Assembly: GCA_035578175.1 (NCBI GenBank)
Contig: JAQMRL010000004.1
Span: forward strand, 44,039,401 to 44,103,400
DNA: 64,000 nucleotides
Source of the DNA: Catonia carolina
Taxonomy: Eukaryota > Arthropoda > Insecta > Hemiptera > Achilidae
Direction: 5' to 3'
Shown: positions 54,228-64,000 of the stretch, piece by piece
How positions within the stretch are numbered: the first letter of the stretch is position 1
How the letters are laid out: each line of letters opens with the position of its first letter
Program-made: the position numbers and the translations under genes
The notes under the pieces: generated by a model
Seen by the model: the letters and a program-made list of their open reading frames with translations, nothing else
Told to the model about the DNA's origin: nothing
Databases searched by the model: none

Positions 54228-55489
54228 CATGATGCGGACTGACACAGTGGCTGCCGTCCGAAATATTCGGTTAGATGTTGTAGCAGACACTGTTGTTTTT
54301 TTTGACACTTTCAATTGAAATTTAGTATCTGTTATTAATTATCTATTTGTCAGGGACATATATTTTCTTAAAAAAAGATTTTACAAACTTTAAGATTTTA
54401 GTAAGACTCACGTAGTACATAAAAAACAAGACACGTTCGCAAGAGATTAAGGAAAGAAGAAGAAAACTAGAATGTTTGTTTGTAGCACGTGCTGAAACAA
54501 TTCACTTCTTGGTTCTTTAAAGACTTTTGCTCGCAAAATTTATCAGTTTCAATACTTTATTATCTCCTTCACCAATCACTAATCGATTTTCTGTTGTTCT
54601 TTTTTTTAAGTCGGGATTTGAAATAAACTATAGTTAGAATTTATAAGTATAAAATACTACCGTAGTAAATCAGTATAACTTACAAAAAAAGTTGATCAAA
54701 TTAAAGGGGTTAGAAATGTAGTAATATAGGGGTTATTGAATGGTAAAAATAACAAAAAACCAGGGAAAAGAGAATAAAAAATAAGGTGGAAAGAGGAAAA
54801 TAAATTGAATGGAATGAAACTGAATTGAGTTACGTCGTTATTTACTGTAGTAACTTTGTTGCCACGACATATGACCTTACAATCTATTCGTAGTCTGCAA
54901 TTTGGTATAAATAATTTACTTTCCTACAACTTAATTAAAAGTTTAACGGTAAAATAGTATTTTCGGTTCATATTATGTATAAATAAAATGTGTCACCAAA
55001 CAACATAGAGTATTTAACTTGTATTGAAATCTTATTACTGTAAACACCTAACAACAATGTTGTAATGTAATATTTAATACTGTATTGTATTAACGGTATC
55101 CAGTTATGGAGCACATCCAGTAACTTAAGAATCCGTTTCAATCAAAAGTCCTCCGAGCTGCACTCTGGTACTACTCGTAATAAACAGCTAGATTCACAAT
55201 GATTTATTTAATTTAACAGATAAAAGATTAAATTTAAATTTAAATTTTCACAAGACTTCAGATGACCAACAGGTTTGTACAGCATGCGGATATAATTAAA
55301 AATCTTTTTAATAAGATGATGGTTTTGACTGAAAATTTTTATTTCCGATTTTTTATGTTTTTCAATAGTTTAGACCTAGATCTACCAGAAAAACATTAAA
55401 TTATATCAAAAAAATATAGTTTAATGAAAAAATTAAGTTTTTGTCAGGTTTACCCAGAAAAATTATCATGCCACCAATAATGGTGCAGT
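54228..55489. other. AT-rich stretch, nothing recognised
   Basis: No supported gene or repeat. Confidence 0.5.
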
Positions 55490-55705
55490 AATGGTGGTAG
55501 CAGGCATACTTTTTATAGATTTGCTAGCCTGGGAAAGAAGTGAGATATCTGAGAGACTGAAAGCTGGAGGGGCTACAATGGCTCAGATATAGAGAGAGAG
55601 AGGCCAGGGATAGACTTCTCAGGAGGTGGCAGGAAAGATGGAATGAAGAGGTGTCTGGTCGACGGACACACAGATTAATTCCGGATCTAAAAGAAATGGC
55701 TGAGT
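55490..55705 (+). pseudogene. R1-clade LINE reverse transcriptase, C-terminal fragment
   Basis: Reads VVAGILFIDLLAWERSE, then in a second frame REREARDRLLRRWQERWNEE and VSGRRTHRLIPDLKEMAE. The pattern LL..WQ..W......GR.TH.LIPDL is characteristic of R1/TRAS-type LINE C-termini. One frame change near 55597. No A-tail or target site identified; R1 relatives often insert in rDNA, which is not present here. Confidence 0.75.
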
Positions 55706-55769
55706 AGTTTTATTTGAACATTTTGACATTTTTTTAATGACTAAAATCAAAAAACCATATCATAGGATA

Positions 55770-56345
55770 CGAAAATGAGGCACTATCAAACGGTGGTAAG
55801 ACCGAAAACATTTTACGGAGCAGAAACACTTATAAATATGTTGAAAAGTGGTATGAATAAAATAATGAGCATAGAAAAAAGAATAGTTCGGAACATCCTA
55901 GGACCTAAGAAGGAAGAAAACAATTACAATAGATCCTCCTCGAACAATGAGATGAACGAAAAAACTGAAAATATAATCCATGTAACGAGAAAAAAGAAGA
56001 CTTGAATTTTTCGGACATGTGATAAGAATGAACGATACCAGACTGACAAAACAAATTTTCGATAAAATAATAAATTTCAAAATACTTTAAATTAATACCT
56101 CAAAAACAAACAATTAATAACTCACAAACCAGCATGATTCACAGTAACATTTAATGACCTTAAATATACAAAATCGAAACATAGACATACCGAAAAGGGA
56201 AATTTTTAGAAAAAAAGCCAGAATGATCTACGGGGGCAAGAATAAAAAAATATGAGAACCCCACAACATTGAACAACTTAAGGAGGTAAGATCCGAAAAA
56301 TTGTGGGAGAAAAGGAAACGTGAGCAAAACATGAATAAGTAATTA
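55770..56345 (+). pseudogene. RTE-like LINE 3' end, decayed
   Basis: Same module order as 9290-9760: VVRPKTFYGAETL, IEKRIVRNILGPKK, an EFFGHVIRMNDTRLTKQIF-like run in another frame, a NIDIPKREIFRKKARM segment, and a basic end (EKLWEKRKREQNMNK). Several frame changes and stops. The two copies are diverged enough to be separate old insertions. Confidence 0.7.
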
Positions 56346-57570
56346 AAATATTGACTTGCACGATCTCTCTAAACGGCTATTCGGAAAAGTAAATAAATAA
56401 AAATAAATTCTGTTGATAAAATAAAATTGAAAAAATACTAACCGCCCCATTTGCTTGCTTTTCAATAATTGTAATTTTCTTTTATTGACTGATTTTCTAG
56501 CATTTTGTACTGAATATTTTTGAGAAACAAATTTTTTATAATGCTCATTTGGTTGCTAAAATTTGTCCCTGCAAAATTTTGAGTGCAATTACCCACAATA
56601 TTATTATATCAATTCAAGGTGTAAACAGATATTAATGCATTTTAAAAAAAAATTGAAATTTTTTCTTAATCGTCGGACAGGAAAATGTAACATAAAAATC
56701 TTAACAATTAGTTTTATTCACTTTTGGCAGACTGCTGTAGTTTTGTTAAAATTCTTTTAATTGCAGATTTTTTGCAGAAAATGAAAAATGTCCAGTAAAC
56801 AAACGAACACAAAAAAATAATTTTACATTATTCTGAACGTAAGTATCTTTTTAAATATTGTTAACTGAATGAAATTAAACCCACAATATATGTATTAATA
56901 GGTACTATGTGTTTTTCCCTGAATGATATTTACTAAAAACTATACTTTCTTTTAAAGATATATAATTTTAATTTAAAATTAAAAAAAATAAATGTTAGCC
57001 TACACACATAATTTCAGTTTCATTAAATTACTAAAAAACTAAATTAAAATTTTTACGGAATAATTTATGCTGTTCGAGTACAAATCATTAGAAACATAAA
57101 CACGGCCATTTAATAAATTTAAAATTCAAATACAACACTGAAAAAATTATTAAACTGAATAAAAAGAATATTACAACTTTATTCAATGAAACTAATAATT
57201 TATTCTTTCAGTGATAAAATCACAAATTTTATGCAGCAGTTGTGTTCGATTTATTTTTAGTCTACCAACAAACAGAATACACAATTGAGATGATTTCAGT
57301 TGACGTTGCGGCACGAGTGTATTTGCAGAACTTCCACGCACTTTTGTATGAGTATGAATGGAGATTTTTTTTATTTGCAAGAATTTTATACAAGCAAATG
57401 TAAAACGAAATAAGAAATTCATGTAATCCATTGGAAATCCCAACGGAGGAAAATATTTTCAAGGTTCTTCATTGAAAAGCTGTATAATTACAGTAGAATA
57501 ATAAATTTAAGTAGAATCAAGAAATGTACATAATAAGAATTTTAAAAAAAACCGTAGACAAATTTAATTT
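56346..57570. other. AT-rich stretch, nothing recognised
   Basis: No supported gene or repeat. Confidence 0.5.
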
Positions 57571-57725
57571 TTTATTCACTTTAAAGTTGCATTAACATTT
57601 TGGTTATTACTAAGTAAGTTGGGATTACATTTTTAAAATGTTAACGGTGTAAAAATTTGACAGACTATTACCAAAAATCAAACCCAGGACTTACTGCTTA
57701 AAAGTTAAGTGTGTTGAAGATTAAA
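57571..57725 (-). mobile_element. SINE type 1, decayed (copy j)
   Basis: Tail block GTTGCATTAACATTTTGGTT and complemented B box AAATCAAACCCAGGACTT recognisable; the head is lost. Confidence 0.65.
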
Positions 57726-58046
57726 GCAGAATTTGATAAGGCAGAGTCTTGAAACGATTACAGTCTTCTACAAAACAAGTTTAAGCAATGCGTCATGAAT
57801 GTATTGTCATTCTATGTTACTTATGTAGGCTTTAAGAAAGACAACATTCTTTATTTTTATAAAAAAAAGAACGTAACAAAATTAATCCAGAATGTCCAAA
57901 ATTTTAAATAGTATTCCGAAAATTGTGATCTGCTGACACTCATATTCTGTATACCAGAAAGGACAAAAGAAGCAATCAGAAAAGATTATTATTTCTCCTT
58001 TGTTTTCTTATCACCCGCTATTTTGTTTTGTAATCCGCCATAATTT
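57726..58046. other. AT-rich spacer
   Basis: Nothing recognised. Confidence 0.5.
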
Positions 58047-58227
58047 GTTGTGAATGAAGTGAAGGTGTAATTTGCAGGGTGGAAAATAAGTGCTTTTTAG
58101 AGGGCCTGGAATGCTGATAGCATACTTTTCAACTCAGTGAGCAAGGCATGGTAAACCACCTCACTCCTCGTTTTACTAAGTAAAACCTCTAGAGGTTCAA
58201 ACCAGCCGGCTGATGACCTAAACAACT
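58047..58227 (+). mobile_element. Family B retroposon, copy 7 (3' half)
   Basis: From GTTGTGAATGAAGTGAAGGT to GATGACCTAAACAAC; typical 5'-truncated copy. Confidence 0.8.
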
Positions 58228-58277
58228 TCATATACTAATTTCACTGCCACAATAAATGGTATAGGCCTATTGCAAAG

Positions 58278-59123
58278 CACGGTTACTATACTATTTGTTT
58301 TTTTTATAGACGGTAGCGGTCACGCGTAGCTGCTGTGAGATATAAGATGACGTAGTCTGGTCCCCAACAACTCGGCTAGTGCGTAGTGACTGTAGGATTT
58401 TTGAATAGTTTTAACAAACATAGCGGTTTAGGTATGTTTACATGGGAAATCGATTTTAATTATAATATTTCTTCGTTTGCGGCCTGCAGTTTTTCTCTAA
58501 GTAACACGTTTTCTTCTTTTAATTCGGTATTTTCACGTTTTAAGAGATCAGTTTCCTCTGGCGCGCAACATTCAAATTTGTCGGTTCTTCATTAAAACGA
58601 GGCCTACCTTTCTCTATGGCAATCCCTTCATTTTGTGAACTGCCTGCATTGTAATTGGATTATGAGTTTACTGGACGTAGAACGGCACTACAAATCGGAA
58701 AATTTAAACATGGCCCTGAATTCGTCTTGAAGACAAGTTTTAATGGAAGATGTAGCAACTCGGACTTTATAAATCACGTACATAATCCGATTCGTCCAGA
58801 TGTACTAAACACACGCGGCCTTTATCAGCAGAAAATGAATCGGCCCGCTTGCAAACATTTATCCACTTCAATCTAGTTTCACTGGTCTTTGGAAAACGGT
58901 GAAACTTAATGCCCAACTCCTTTTGGTGTCTATCGTGATTAGAACACCCGACAATCGCACAACACACCAATATTAAAGACTAGAAAAGTTTTGCAGACCG
59001 AATTAAGACTAGTAAACATCACAGACTGACACGGTACGTATCGTGCGTCGGCTGTCGCTGGTGACCAGTGACGTCAGAAGGTGGGGCTTGTCACTGCGCA
59101 TATTGTTGATGATCCCTACCGTG
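58278..59123 (-). mobile_element. P-superfamily-like element, 846 bp, internally deleted
   Basis: Contains a minus-strand THAP + coiled-coil gene fragment. Candidate ends are inverted: CACGGTTACTAT at 58278 and, complemented, CACGGTAGGGAT at 59123. They are flanked by TTGCAAAG (58270-58277) and CTGCAGAG (59124-59131), 6 of 8 identical. Eight-bp duplications, CA...TG ends and a THAP transposase N-terminus are P-element traits. The interior beyond the coiled coil (GTPase-like and RNase-H-fold transposase parts) is absent. The TIR match is short, so the boundaries are provisional. Confidence 0.5.
58460..58970 (-). pseudogene. THAP zinc-finger plus coiled-coil protein, frameshifted
   Basis: ATG at 58968-58970. 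Residues 1-67 form a THAP domain with the C2CH ligands C4, C9, C54 and H57, conserved P27 and W36, and the DYVRDL end. A stop follows at once. In a shifted frame SELLHLPLKLVFK and NSGPCLNFPICSAVL-like text continues to a stop near 58660. Further shifts recover a heptad-rich segment, DLLKRENTELKEENVLLREK then LQAANEEIL, ending at a TAA near 58462. THAP followed by a leucine-zipper-like coil is the DNA-binding/dimerisation layout of P transposases and of cellular THAP proteins. The shifts could alternatively be missed introns, but no good splice sites were seen. Confidence 0.7.
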
Positions 59124-60198
59124 CTGCAGAGGGAAATTGAAAGTTTTTCAGACGGAGAATGTCTGCAATTCTGAGACACAACATCGTTTGGAGAAGAGAG
59201 TTAAAATTGTGGATATCATTGATAAAAGGAAATTAAAAAACTTTGAAAACTTGATAAGAGGTCAAAAAATACAGATTACTGCAGGATATCATGCAAAAGA
59301 AAATAATGGGTATACGTGGTTCAGATCAAAGAAGAATCTCGTGACTATTATGGTGTAGAAACGAAAGCGCTTTTTAATCTGGCTAACAATTAAGTGCAAT
59401 TTGCTTTGATGGTTACCAACATCTGAAAAGTACAAAAAGAATTATGCGAGAATGTATGAATTTCACTGAAATAAACTGGTAAAATTTGTTATCCAGCCAG
59501 TTTGAAATTATCTAATAAAGTAAAGGAAGCCCAATAAATGTTACTTACAAGTTAGTAGTTTGACAAATCGCAAATTAGTTAAATTTTGCGAAATTGTATT
59601 TATGCGTTTTATGATACCATTATTCGCATACCAAAATCACAAATTAAGCTGTTATGTTAGTTATTCCGTAGTCCTCGAAAATATTAATCGAATAACTCAT
59701 ACGAAAATATTTCCAGAAGCAAATTACATATATTACTAGTTACGTTGGTTATCAACAGTAGGCCTGTACGAGAGTAACTTGTTTCAGTAACCATTTTCTA
59801 ATTAATATTATATACGGAACGCTCATTAACTCATTTCACCAACCCTCCGTTTAAACTTATCCGTCGACCCCCGGTGTTCTCAAAACTTCTCCCTCTATCT
59901 TTAGGGTCTTCCTTGTTTACTGCATACAGCTCTCTCTCTTTCTTTCGCCGATTTATTATTAAATTCTAAATCATCTCTGAATATAACATCCAGTAAAGTA
60001 CCTTTTCATTTTCAGGTGCCTCTTACACGTGCATTTATTACCACACCTTACGAATTTGTGTGACCAACACACTGAAATTTGTTGAATTTTCTTTCTACTA
60101 AAAATTCTTATTTTATAGATTTTTTTGTTTTTTCATCAATACTCTTACAAATTTATGTATTTTATTTTCATTATTTTATTCTCAATATTTGTTTAAAT
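59124..60198. other. AT-rich stretch, nothing recognised
   Basis: A 73-codon frame at 59137-59358 has no recognisable motif and no context. The pyrimidine-rich part at 59825-59950 holds no ORF. Confidence 0.45.
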
Positions 60199-60334
60199 GT
60201 TTACTTCCTCTTGCCTATATGAAAATATAGTAAGAAAAGTATTTTTTCATGTCGATTTTTCGAAATCGAGTTTTCATCGGATCTACACGTTTTCAGACTC
60301 CCTGGACCCAAAAAACATGTTTTAGCGATTGATC

Positions 60335-60365
<31 letters not shown>

Positions 60366-60838
60366 CTGTATGTGTTAACAGAATATCTCAAGAACGAACA
60401 TCGTACGAAGTTGAAACTTGCAACTTAAGTTAGACACCACTAGAGGACCCCTGACGTGAACATTTTACATTTTATAAACGGCTCCTACGATTTGTTTTTG
60501 AAAACCGCCTGATTTACTAAATTTTTTATTCTCTATAAGATAGTGTAGGTGCCATATTTGCTAATATTCTGAGAGGTTTTCTCGTAAAAAAAATTCTTTT
60601 TTAAGATTGCGACTTTAAGTTGCATTTCAGTGCAAAAATGCATAAATTAAAAGTTGTAGAGAATTTAAAATCCTACAACTTTTATTTTAAACATTTTTTG
60701 TAGAACGCTTAGTTTAGCAATAATTAGCTGTTTTTTCTCACAAAAATGTGTGAAAAAATCGTATTTATTAAGATTTCAGCCTTAGAACTAATTTTACGAC
60801 AAAAAAGTATATAATAAAATTTATAGGAAATTAAAAGA
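60199..60838 (+). mobile_element. Family A repeat, copy 14 (truncated)
   Basis: ACTTCCTCTTGCC with hairpin CCTATATGAAAATATAG, (GT)n at 60343-60367, first dyad block and the start of the second. It stops at GGAAATTAAAAGATG and is joined directly to an inverted partial copy. A ~100-bp gap is present before CGGCTCCTACGATT. Confidence 0.85.
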
Positions 60839-61281
60839 TGCCCAAGGAAAACAACCTCCCCACGAATTTAAGCAGACATGGCCTACCCTATCTTTTAGAC
60901 CATAAAAGAATTAGTAAATGAGATTTAAAAAAAACAGTCGCCGTTTTTGAGAAAGTTATTAATAATAAACGCATTTAACAAATTACTATCTGTGAGATTG
61001 ACAAGTGAGAAAAAGTTGCAGACAAAATATAGGTTTTTTTTAAACAATTTATAATTAACATACAAGTGTAACTTCAGTTTCAAGTTTGTTGGATGTTGCG
61101 TTCTTAAGATATTCTGTCCACACGCGCGCGCGCGTACACACACTCACACCAATCGCTAAAAACATGTTTTTTTGGGTTCAGGGAGTCTGAAAACGTGTAT
61201 ATCCGGTGAAAAATCGATTTCGAAAAATGGACATGAAAACAATACTTTCCTTCCTTTCATATAGGCAAGAGAAAGTAAAAA
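60839..61281 (-). mobile_element. Family A repeat, copy 15 (partial, with foreign insert)
   Basis: From CCCAAGGAAAACAACCTCCC through the CG/CA slot at 61122-61147 to CATATAGGCAAGAGAAAGTA. Around 60955-61070 the family text is replaced by sequence also found at 62235-62356. Left hairpin arm reduced (CCTTCCTTTCATATAGG). Confidence 0.85.
60955..61070 (+). repeat. ~116-bp segment inside family A copy, duplicated at 62235-62356
   Basis: AATAATAAACGCATTTAACA, GATTGACAAGTGAGAAAAAG and CAAAATATAGG...AAACAATTTATAATTAA occur in the same order at both places with few differences. There is no target duplication at the family A junctions. Confidence 0.85.
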
Positions 61282-62039
61282 ATTCTCTGCCGGTGAAACA
61301 TGCAGGGAAATATTACATTAAAAATTTCCCATTGATAAATCATATTATAGGTTTACTCTCATCCTATTTTAAATTAGCTGTACAAACATTTAAACCTGTT
61401 ATTCAGTTTTTCAAGTTTGCACTGTTTGTCTTTTCGTTATTTAGCAGTCAAAAAATATTCCATGTATTTCTGATACTTTTCACATGTCTGTTAAAATACA
61501 TTAATGTTTTTCATTTCTTAGAAAATTTGATAGAAAGTTTCTTTGTGTAGTATTATTAGTTTTGTATTGTGTCTGTCAATTTCTATTACATTTGGGAAAA
61601 TATATTTCTATACTATATGTTAAATAACACTCCTAGAGTTAAATCATGAGTAAAATTTATCTTTCCTTATTTAGACAGGTTCAATTGTGTACGCTTTCAA
61701 AAACAACACATTTTTTTAGAAAGTAAATTCACGGATTTGTCTTTTGCATTTCTTGATTGAATTGTAAATATTTCATGCATATTACTGTATTTATTAAAGG
61801 AAAATTGAAGAGTGCAAGAAAAGATATGCTATAATTTATTAAAGGCAATGTTGTATTAAAAATGATTTATTTTATTTGCCACTGAATAATTACTGTAATT
61901 TAGCACTTATTTACAAATATCAATTATTTCTTAGGAAATATGTAGTAAAATTTCTTTCTGTCTTGTTTAAATACAAATTTATCAGTATAAGATTCAAAAA
62001 CAAAAGAAGATAATGGGTTTTTTACATATGCTGTCAATT
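61282..62039. other. AT-rich stretch, nothing recognised
   Basis: The 114-codon frame at 61206-61550 is hydrophobic AT-driven translation that starts inside a repeat; not credible as a gene. Confidence 0.5.
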
Positions 62040-62160
62040 CATACCGTGTATGGATGTTAAAAGAAATATCCCATCCGATTGATGAATACATACCGAAAGG
62101 TAAAAGAAGTTTCGGACGGCCGATAAAACGTTGGAGGGATCAATTTCAAGGAGGAGCTGT
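62040..62160 (+). mobile_element. LINE 3' scrap, RTE-like
   Basis: In frame: EISHPIDEYIPKGKRSFGRP then IKRWRDQFQ. The GRP.KRW..Q motif is the usual end of RTE-like LINE proteins. Confidence 0.5.
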
Positions 62161-62234
62161 TTTTACATAGTCCTTGTTACGAAGATGAAAAAGAAAATAA
62201 TAACTTTTCAACAATGATTTTGTTACATAATTCA

Positions 62235-62356
62235 GAGTTAATAATAATAAACGCATTTAACAACTTACTATCTGTCCGATTGACAAGTGAGAAAAAGTTG
62301 CAGAGACAAAATATAGGTTTTTTTAAACAATTTATAATTAAAATACAAGTGTAAGC
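62235..62356 (+). repeat. Second copy of the 116-bp segment (possible source)
   Basis: Near-identical to 60955-61070 but in non-family-A surroundings; probably the original location. Confidence 0.8.
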
Positions 62357-62599
62357 GCTAACTTATAGATATTCAAAACTTAGTATCTTTGACAAACTGA
62401 CTACATAAAAAAACAGTCTGGACCCATGGAGCCTAGTTTTGGGGATTAGTAAATCGTCCAGACGTGGCGCAGTTCCAGCCTTGACAGTGAAGCATGGGTG
62501 AAGTGAGGATAGAAACATCCAACCTACAAAAATAAGCTTTCAATTCTTAAGGTCTGTCAAGGGTTTTACAAGACTAGACAGGATCAGAAATGAAAATAT

Positions 62600-62815
62600 A
62601 AGACAAGAATAGTGAATTTTCCCACAATAGTGAATTGTATCGTGCCCAATGGGTCGACCATTTAAAAAGAATGCCAAAAAAGCCGCTTGCCTAGTTTATC
62701 AAGAAGATACAAAGAAGTGGGAAGCAGAGAAGTGATATTGGCAGGCCGAAGAAAAGATGGATACCTGCAGAAACTGGTAAAAATGCCTAAACCATGAAGA
62801 GAAGCAAAAAAAAAT
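62600..62815 (+). mobile_element. LINE 3' scrap, RTE-like
   Basis: YRAQWVDHLKRMPKKPLA, then RSGKQRSDIGRPKKRW in one frame with a single stop between. Same class of ending as 62040 but a different sequence, so a separate insertion. Confidence 0.5.
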
Positions 62816-63458
62816 AAGTAAACCGTCCCACACTAGGACCAATCAGGCCATCCAAAACAAAATTATTCATACAATTAGGCTTATTGAATGCCCAATTTAT
62901 GTTACCTTTCATAACGAGATACAACTGCCATACGTACCAAAGGTAGCTAAAAAATTCAATATAAATGTTCATTCACAATTTCAGACATCAATAAATCCAG
63001 TTAACAGGCAATGGGTACAATGTACATATCAGGTAATCTTGCGATTAAAATTTAACTCTAATGACCATGGGAAAGTCTTCTCACAGAAAATCTGTGAGAA
63101 AGCTAAGGTAATGACAGATACTTCAAACAGTGAAAACATATTTGTTATTGAAAATTTAGCATCTAATTTACTTTCTGTTACAAAAATTTAGGAGGGTGTA
63201 AATGTTTGATTAAAAAGTATAAAATTTAATGACATTCACAAAAGTTTTTCTTTAAAAGACAGATTTAAATGTTTTTTAAGACACCGAAAATATGTATCTT
63301 AAAATATAAATAATTTTTAAAATAATACAAAGATTTAAAACTAGTAAAATAATTTAAGGTAAAAAAATTTTTTTGTAATGCATCCTATTCAATCCTACTG
63401 TAAAAATTTCACTGACCTGTCACACTTGCTGTATAATTTGTGTTAACCTTTTTTTGTA
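62816..63458. other. AT-rich stretch, nothing recognised
   Basis: No supported gene or repeat. Confidence 0.5.
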
Positions 63459-63529
63459 TACGAGGTGTGACTATTAAATAACGAGACTGACCTTGTAAAA
63501 ATTGTTTTTTATTTCATACATAATCACTT

Positions 63530-63648
63530 ATTGTCACCTTCAATATACACTCCTTCTCTATCCCTACAACGCTCCATGCGAATTTTCCACCGTCAGAAAC
63601 AGTGCTGGAAGTCATCTTCTGTCAGCTCCTTCAGGACACGTGCCGCTC
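63530..63648 (-). pseudogene. Inverted C-terminal mariner transposase piece (copy 2)
   Basis: Minus strand reads RVLKELTEDDFQHC, then KIRMERCRDREGVYIEGDNK. One stop interrupts it after HCF. Orientation is opposite to the central piece that follows. Confidence 0.8.
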
Positions 63649-63651
63649 GAA

Positions 63652-64000
63652 AATGTTTGTACTGACACTTTGTACGCGATTGAAAATGACCCAAATTTTT
63701 TGGAAACGATAATAACATGTGATGAAACGTGGTTTTTTACTTATGATCTGGAAACGAAGCGCCAATTCATGCACTGGAAGAGCCGAACTTTACCGAGAGC
63801 CAAAAAAGCTCAACTGAGAAGTAAAAATGTAAATCAATGATGGTTGTGTTTTTGATATCTATGGGATTGTGTACCTTCACTGGGTTCCTTAAGGTCAAAC
63901 AATTAATCAATATTACTACCTTGAGGTACTTTCTAAACTACATCAAAGAGTAAGGAAAAAACGCCCCAAAATGTGGAAGGACAAATCATGGGTTCTCCAC
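63652..64000 (+). pseudogene. Central mariner transposase piece (copy 2)
   Basis: Contains the first-Asp box (TCDETWFF) at ~63715 and the PRAKKAQ segment. A stop follows at 63838-63840, then shifted text resembling the strand before the second Asp. The last bases (AAATCATGGGTTCTCCAC) lead into the second-Asp box but stop at the window edge. Confidence 0.8.

Larger units (their letters stand above)
63461..64000 (+). mobile_element. Rearranged mariner derivative, second copy (runs off window)
   Basis: TA at 63459-63460, then CGAGGTGTGACTATTAAATA, matching the copy at 50970-51630 throughout. The inverted C-terminal coding piece (minus strand, ~63530-63648) is followed by the central transposase on the plus strand. 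That part is open at 63652-63840, with ENDPNFLETIITCDETWFF and FMHWKSRTLPRAKKAQ. The right end lies beyond 64000. Confidence 0.88.

Noticed and set aside
58278..59123. An active host THAP transcription-factor gene
   Set aside because: At least two frame breaks without credible splice sites and a coding part limited to ~510 bp; treated as a transposon-derived pseudogene.
61206..61550. 114-codon hydrophobic frame, membrane-protein-like
   Set aside because: Starts inside a family A copy and is AT-driven Phe/Leu/Ile text with no family resemblance.

Overview
The window is AT-rich, repeat-dense nuclear DNA from a metazoan, most likely an insect. A hemipteran is my best guess, from the mix of Jockey, RTE-like and R1-like LINEs, mariner and piggyBac relatives, tRNA-derived SINEs and a pervasive purine-tract/microsatellite background. 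The species cannot be read from the sequence. I found no intact host protein-coding gene, no rRNA and no convincing functional tRNA. Nearly everything identifiable is mobile-element DNA, much of it nested and broken, in long AT-rich stretches with no recognisable content.

Layout. 1-2.2 kb: tail of a Jockey-type LINE, a SINE, inverted repeats and a 240-bp purine tract. 2.3-5.1 kb: two opposed copies of the dominant repeat (family A), one carrying a SINE with a perfect 11-bp target duplication. 5.8-6.8 kb: a mariner-like element with ~65-bp terminal inverted repeats (TIRs) and a broken transposase. 7.6-10.5 kb: purine tracts, LINE 3' ends and a palindrome around microsatellites. 10.7-16.3 kb: SINE-like family B, SINEs, a Jockey fragment and a second mariner relic. 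17.2-18.2 kb: a 1011-bp foldback element with two 444-bp arms. 18.3-19.0 and 29.3-30.3 kb: two opposed ~120-bp minisatellite arrays, each capped by the same small hairpin. 19.0-21.7 kb: a piggyBac-like shell filled with later insertions. 24.2-24.8 kb: a decayed copy of an uncharacterised multicopy insect gene. 25.2-27.8 kb: an RTE-like LINE, a Jockey 3' end with a 30-A tail, and an unexplained GC-rich block. 36.5-41.05 kb: an end-to-end Jockey-clade LINE inserted in a family A copy; its ORF1 is open, but ORF2 has a one-base frameshift and lacks reverse-transcriptase motif B. 41.4-50.3 kb: SINEs, a MITE-like inverted repeat, and a piggyBac-type MITE carrying a SINE. 50.75-53 kb: two head-to-tail family A copies, one holding a rearranged mariner. 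55.5-56.3 kb: R1- and RTE-like LINE scraps. 58.28-59.12 kb: a P-superfamily-like element with a broken THAP plus coiled-coil gene. 60.2-62.4 kb: two opposed family A pieces, one containing ~116 bp that also occurs 1.2 kb away. 63.46 kb to the end: a second copy of the rearranged mariner.

The genes do not form a pathway. The story is one of layered transposition: nested insertions, target duplications and inverted duplications let several events be ordered. The least ordinary items are family A (about 15 copies; terminal hairpins, short subterminal inverted repeats, a built-in GT microsatellite and a dimeric body, which together suggest a non-autonomous Helentron/HINE), the THAP element, and the mariner derivative whose one end has been replaced by an inverted copy of its coding 3' end. 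Element names are from reading translated motifs by eye, without database searches.
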